Source: Corinectria fuckeliana
Taxonomy: Eukaryota > Ascomycota > Sordariomycetes > Hypocreales > Nectriaceae
Assembly: GCA_019137255.1 (NCBI GenBank)
Contig: WPDH01000170.1
Location: 248,001-312,000, forward strand
DNA length: 64,000 nt
Reading direction: 5' to 3'
The stretch's first letter is position 1; each line of letters begins with the position of its first letter. Positions 60,019-64,000 of the stretch are shown piece by piece. A program made the translations under genes and the position numbers. Below the pieces are notes generated by a model. That model saw only the letters and a program-made list of their open reading frames with translations, had not been told where the DNA came from and searched no databases.

Positions 60019-60545
60019 GCGCTGGATGAGAAGACGCTGAAATTCGATGGGCAGGGCGAGATATTGAAGCTAGGACTTGCGAATTTCGAACCTGAGAGGA
60101 TATTTTGGGACGGAGTTCCGTTATACGAAGCCATACGAGTGTCACATGTCTCCTTTGGGACTGCACGGGCTGCATAGCATACTGCTGTCGATATGAGAGG
60201 AAAAACAAACAGCCGAGATGGAGGACAGATGGATGATACCCTAGGTCGAGGCAGCAGATCCTGGCTTAGACCTGAAGGCTTTTTGCTTCGTCAACTTGGG
60301 CATTGTAAACAAAGCTATACTTGTCTCGTGTATTCCTCATCTGCTTGAACAACAATGAGGATTACCACAATGTTTCTGGATATCCAGCCAGACCAAGAAT
60401 GGTCAGTAAACGTGAGAGCCCGCCTGTGCCCTTGATGCAGGGTCTTGGTATGCGCATCTGAGAACAGAACGTGGCTGTCAATGCAGCCAGGAGACATTCG
60501 CCGCACTCCTACGGTCGCACATTAGGCAAGGTGCGCCAACGTGTA
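60019..60545. other. intergenic before AT-rich block, no gene seen
   Basis: About 530 bp of normal composition containing the trailer of the PEF gene. The composition starts to fall towards AT from about 60540. Confidence 0.55.
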
Positions 60546-61722
60546 ATAACGCAAAATAAAAATTCGGAAAATCACACCCTATATCTACAGTCACACACTA
60601 GATAATAAGTGCTAAAAATGTAACAACCTAAATCCTAGATTTTTAATTTCCCTAAATCACTAATTGTATATATTAAAAAGAGGAATATAAAGGTTATATA
60701 TATAGCTATATATACCTTCTTTATAAAAAAGCCTTTAGGAATAATTTCTTAGCTAGCTAGCTGACTAGCTAACTAGCTAACTAGCTGTAAGATATAATAT
60801 TATAAGCTGTATAGAAAAGTTAAATTTCTTAAAATAAATAGCTATAAAGCTTTTAAAGGTTTTAAGTGATTAAGAGGTTTTAAAGTAAGTCTTAATAACT
60901 AATAGATAGCTTATTAGGTAGAGGAGAAAAAGTGGGTTAGATTAATATATTTTATAAGATAATTAGTTAAAATCTAAGTGCTTAAGTGTCTGCTTTATAT
61001 TTAGATATAAGCAGAAATTACTCTCTTTTTATAGATAAATTTCTAGTCTCTTAGTAGTCTAAATAGGTTATATAATAGCTTAATTTATAGCTAAAGTGAT
61101 AATAAATATTATATTAAAATCTTAGATTAGTTAGATATAATATTATACTATAATTATAGTTCTAGTAGTAAATCTTTTAAAGTTTATCTAAACTATAGTA
61201 TAAGTTAGAAAACTAGTAGATAGTAGTGATTTAATAATAGCTAATAAAAATATAAGAAAGTCTTTATATAGTATTAGTATAGTACTAATAGTACTATATA
61301 CTAATATATACTAGGATTTTTCTAGGATTTTATAATACTAGTTAAAGCTAGTAAACTCTAACAGCCTCTCTTAAAGATATAAGAGCTATAAGATAGTGTA
61401 TAAAGTATAAGATATATACTATTTTGTAAAGCTTTTATAGCTTTATAAGTATAGAGAAAAAAGTAACTTTATATATAAATAAATAAGTAAGTTATAGTAT
61501 TTTATTTATTAAAGGTTATAGTTATCTTTTTATAGCTTTAATAAAACCTATATAATTATAGGAAAAAATCTTAAGCTATTATATTATTATAGTATTATAT
61601 TATTATAATAGAAAACCTTTTATAAGAAAAAACTATTATATTATTCTTAAGAGAAAAATAGTTATAAGTTATTAAAACTCTTTTATAAAGAAAAAGCTTT
61701 TAAAATATTAAAACTCTTTTTA

Positions 61723-61990
61723 TTATTTAAGAGATAATAAATCTCTTAATCTTATAAAGTTTATAAAACCTAAAGGTTTAGTAAAAAAGTCTGTTATATT
61801 ATTTTTACTTTTTATATAGAAAAGCTTTATAGATTCTTTTCTAACCTTATCTCTTATAAAGTGATAGGTAATATTTATATACTTAGATCTTTTATAAAAT
61901 TCTAAATTTTCTGCTATTTTTTAGCAGCCTAATTATCTGTTAAGATAGGAGAAATAGCTTTATTTATTTATTTATACTTTATAAACCTAA
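61723..61990 (-). pseudogene. relic of Ty1/copia retrotransposon RNase H end
   Basis: Read on the minus strand, the segment contains degraded motifs of a copia RNase H domain. These include a TDN-stop-AA stretch where copia has DNQ(A/G)A, an AENLEFYKRSKYINITYHF region, RDKVRK, and a TDFFTKPL motif. It ends in two in-frame TAA stops at 61720-61725. The Gln position in DNQ is TAG and there is at least one frameshift. It is cut off upstream of the RNase H part at about 61990-62040, where unrelated sequence begins, so no reverse transcriptase region is visible. Confidence 0.7.
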
Positions 61991-62743
61991 AAGGTAGATA
62001 GTGCTTTTATTCTATATAGATACAGGAAAAACTATAAAATTAGATGAAAACCCGTATCCTTTATATAGCAGGCCTGGGTTGGGCCCCTTATGCTGTTGCT
62101 ATATGTAAGTAAATAGTCCTTTTACTAGGACTAGAGTCATCCTATTTCCTAGAGGGCTAGAAAAAAATTAAAAAGAGGGAAGGAGAAAAAGGGAAAAAGA
62201 AAAAGAGGGAAAAAGGAAAAAAGGAGTGAAGAAGGGAGAAATAGTTAACTAAATGTTAAGCGCCTAGTCTACTATAGGAGCAGAGCGGTTAAGTGTTAGG
62301 ATTATACTAGCTAGGCGTGTCTAGGTTGCTTTACAGTTGCGGCTAAGAGCTTAGGATTTTAAGTGGGCAGAACTGGCTGCTAGTAGGTTAGCCAGCTGTT
62401 AGTAGGTTAGCTAATAGTATAGTTGTTAGTAGCTAGAGGCTAGTATAGACCTGACGCTTAATAGCTGTTAGCAGCTGTTAGTAGCTGTATAGATCTTTAT
62501 TATTATTTATTATTTAGTCTTTTAGGTTATAATATCTTTCTTTCTTTCTTCTCTTTTTAATACCTTTATAAGTAGCTTCCTCCTAGGCTCTTTATTAAGC
62601 CTGTATTAGCTTTAGGTCTTAAATGTATACTAATATATATTCTTTTTAGGATTTATTAATATGTTTATTTCCTAGCTGCTTATACTATAGCTTTATTATA
62701 GTCTTATTATAGTAGTTAACTTTATATAGCTAAGGATAATAAC

Positions 62744-62744
<1 letters not shown>

Positions 62745-62814
<70 letters not shown>
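62745..62814 (+). repeat. (TAA)n microsatellite
   Basis: About 23 perfect trinucleotides. A second shorter copy (about eight units) occurs at 62886-62910. Confidence 0.9.
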
Positions 62815-62815
<1 letters not shown>

Positions 62816-62929
62816 GATAATAAACCTAGTATAGTCTCTTAGCAGGAGAGATATAGTTATATATACTAATCTGTTTATATATAGATTCTAATAATAATAA
62901 TAATAATAATACTGGCTATAAGAGTAAGT

Positions 62930-63650
62930 TTTTTTACTGTGAATCTGCTATATATCTAGGCTGATCTTATATAGGCTAAGAGAAAGAGACAGGCTAAGAC
63001 AGAGGGTGCTAAAGCTTTAAGGGAGGAGTCTACTACTCTAGAGGGAGTAGTACAGGCTATCTCCTGTTCTGTGTGTGTTATACAGATAGGTAAGAATAGT
63101 ATAGCAGGTCTTTACTAAGACTAGGTGAATACTATAGTAGGTAGCTATATAGCTTATACTTATATGTATAAAACGTATAAAGCCCTACTGTTTACTACTG
63201 TTATTACCGCCTAAGCCCTAATAGAGGCTCTTTAGTAAGAGAGGGGTGCTAATAATATAAGTGTGAGTTAGTTCTATAGTGTGTATATAAGCTAATAGTA
63301 TATAAAGGGAGGAGCTTAAGGGGCTTAAGAATGTAGCCCTTTAGGCAAAGAGTTAGGCTCTTAAGCGCGTATATATTATACCTATAGTGGTAACTATAAG
63401 CCTAATATCTAACTAGTTTAATATACTAGTTAGTAGGATTAACTATATCGCTAAGGTGCTTAAGCGTCTTAAACATATTATAGTTTTAGCTCTTACCTGT
63501 CTAGAGAGTATTTCTATTCTTATAGCAGTTAGGTTATTAGCCCCTAAGAAAACTAGTAAGAAGAATAATAATAGTAATAATAAGGCTAGTAAGGCTAGTA
63601 ATAATACTACTATTAGCGAAAGTGTAAAAGAGAGTAATATAGATATATAG
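62930..63650 (+). pseudogene. unrecognised reading frame degraded to TAA/TAG stops
   Basis: One plus-strand frame from about 62930 to 63280 and a second (shifted) from about 63267 to 63650 read as plausible charged protein (KRKRQAKTEGAKALREE; VLKRLKHIIVLALTCLES; KKTSKKNNNSNN) except for numerous stops. Every stop inside these stretches is TAA or TAG and none is TGA, which fits CAA/CAG glutamine codons changed by RIP. I do not recognise the protein. An internal frame change near 63270-63290 separates the two parts. Confidence 0.5.
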
Positions 63651-64000
63651 GGTTAGGTAGTAAGTAGTAAAGGCGTAGATTTAAGTTAGGTCTATAAGTT
63701 AGTACTATAAGCTTAGAGGATTTTAATAGGGGGTTAGAGGATTTAATTAGGATTAGTAGCTATTATAATTAGGCTGGTTTTTTACCTTTTATAGCTTTTT
63801 CTAGGTGTATTTTATACTTCTTATAAGAGGGGTAAGAAGTACTTAGTATAGTAGTATACTATTCTTATTATAAGGCTATAAACTTAATTATAGTTACTAT
63901 AGATTTATAAGGCTAGTTTATAGTATAAGATAATATATTAGCTTAGAAACTACTAGGTAAGCAGTTAAGTAGTTTTACGCTTAGATAGTTAGAGCTTAAA

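Larger units (their letters stand above)
60546..64000. mobile_element. AT-rich, RIP-like block of transposon relics
   Basis: Composition switches within tens of bases to mostly A/T. Up to about 62040, TA dinucleotides dominate and CA, TG and CG are almost absent, as expected when CpA is converted to TpA on both strands. That points to repeat-induced point mutation. Within it lie a recognisable Ty1/copia RNase H remnant (61723-61990), a purine-rich stretch (62160-62240), a block at 62260-62480 with repeated CTGTTAGTAG words, a TAA microsatellite (62745-62814), and frames broken only by TAA/TAG (62930-63650). The block continues past the window end. The single-nucleotide-mutated state suggests no active element. 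Confidence 0.85.

Noticed and set aside
1..64000. CRISPR arrays, rRNA genes, phage or secondary-metabolite cluster
   Set aside because: None of the repeats has the spacing of a CRISPR array, no rRNA words were found, and no polyketide, peptide synthetase or cluster-type genes are present.

Overview
The window looks like nuclear DNA of a filamentous ascomycete (Pezizomycotina, probably Sordariomycetes). About 95% of it is gene-rich, GC-balanced sequence. Its genes carry short introns (46-138 nt) with GTANGT-type donors and CTAAC/CTGAC branch sites. The predicted proteins are typical fungal housekeeping proteins. The last ~3.5 kb (from about 60.55 kb) switches abruptly to very AT-rich, TpA-rich, CpA/TpG-poor sequence. 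That is the signature of repeat-induced point mutation (RIP) acting on transposon relics.

Layout. 1-600: 3' end of a conserved fungal protein. 1.77-3.62 kb (+): tubulin-folding cofactor E. 3.92-4.91 kb (+): CCCH zinc-finger protein, with a 4 x 21-bp tandem repeat just upstream. 5.54-6.64 kb (+): pyridoxal-reductase-type aldo-keto reductase. 7.70-9.85 kb (-): dynein intermediate chain, divergent from 10.50-11.02 kb (+) ATP synthase subunit e. 11.83-14.33 kb (+): STT3 oligosaccharyltransferase. 15.52-18.85 kb (+): large disordered protein with two tandem Cys4 modules, interrupted by an in-frame TAG. 19.52-23.29 kb (-): Rad53/Chk2-type checkpoint kinase with two FHA domains. 24.95-29.33 kb (-): Caf120/Skg3-like PH-domain protein. 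29.3-34.0 kb: a 4.7-kb gene-empty stretch. 34.00-35.27 kb (+): PTC7-like PP2C phosphatase. 35.77-36.77 kb (+): UTP23. 37.94-41.42 kb (+): DUF726 membrane hydrolase. 41.4-44.7 kb: gene-empty. 44.74-46.03 kb (+): single-pass membrane protein. 46.82-47.67 kb (-): TVP23, divergent from 48.54-49.58 kb (+) citrate-lyase-beta-like enzyme. That enzyme converges, with 67 bp between stop codons, on 49.65-51.97 kb (-), an unrecognised 737-aa protein with a GC-AG intron. 52.0-54.7 kb: gene-empty, repeat-rich. 54.70-55.57 kb (+): glycine-rich RRM protein. 56.27-57.32 kb (-): ChaC/GCG1 gamma-glutamylcyclotransferase whose frame requires a 5-nt micro-exon. 58.86-60.02 kb (+): penta-EF-hand protein. 60.55-64.0 kb: RIP-degraded repeats including a Ty1/copia RNase H relic.

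The genes do not form a pathway or cluster. They cover ordinary cell functions: microtubule and dynein, mitochondrial ATP synthase, N-glycosylation, checkpoint, mRNA and rRNA processing, and glutathione turnover. Exon structures were rebuilt by hand from splice signals and reading-frame continuity. Every multi-exon model given sums to a whole number of codons. I see no CRISPR array, rRNA or convincing tRNA. I found no clearly novel multi-gene system. The most unusual signals are the 5-nt micro-exon, the in-frame TAG with coding continuing beyond it, the GC-AG intron, and the TAA/TAG-only relic frames in the RIP block.
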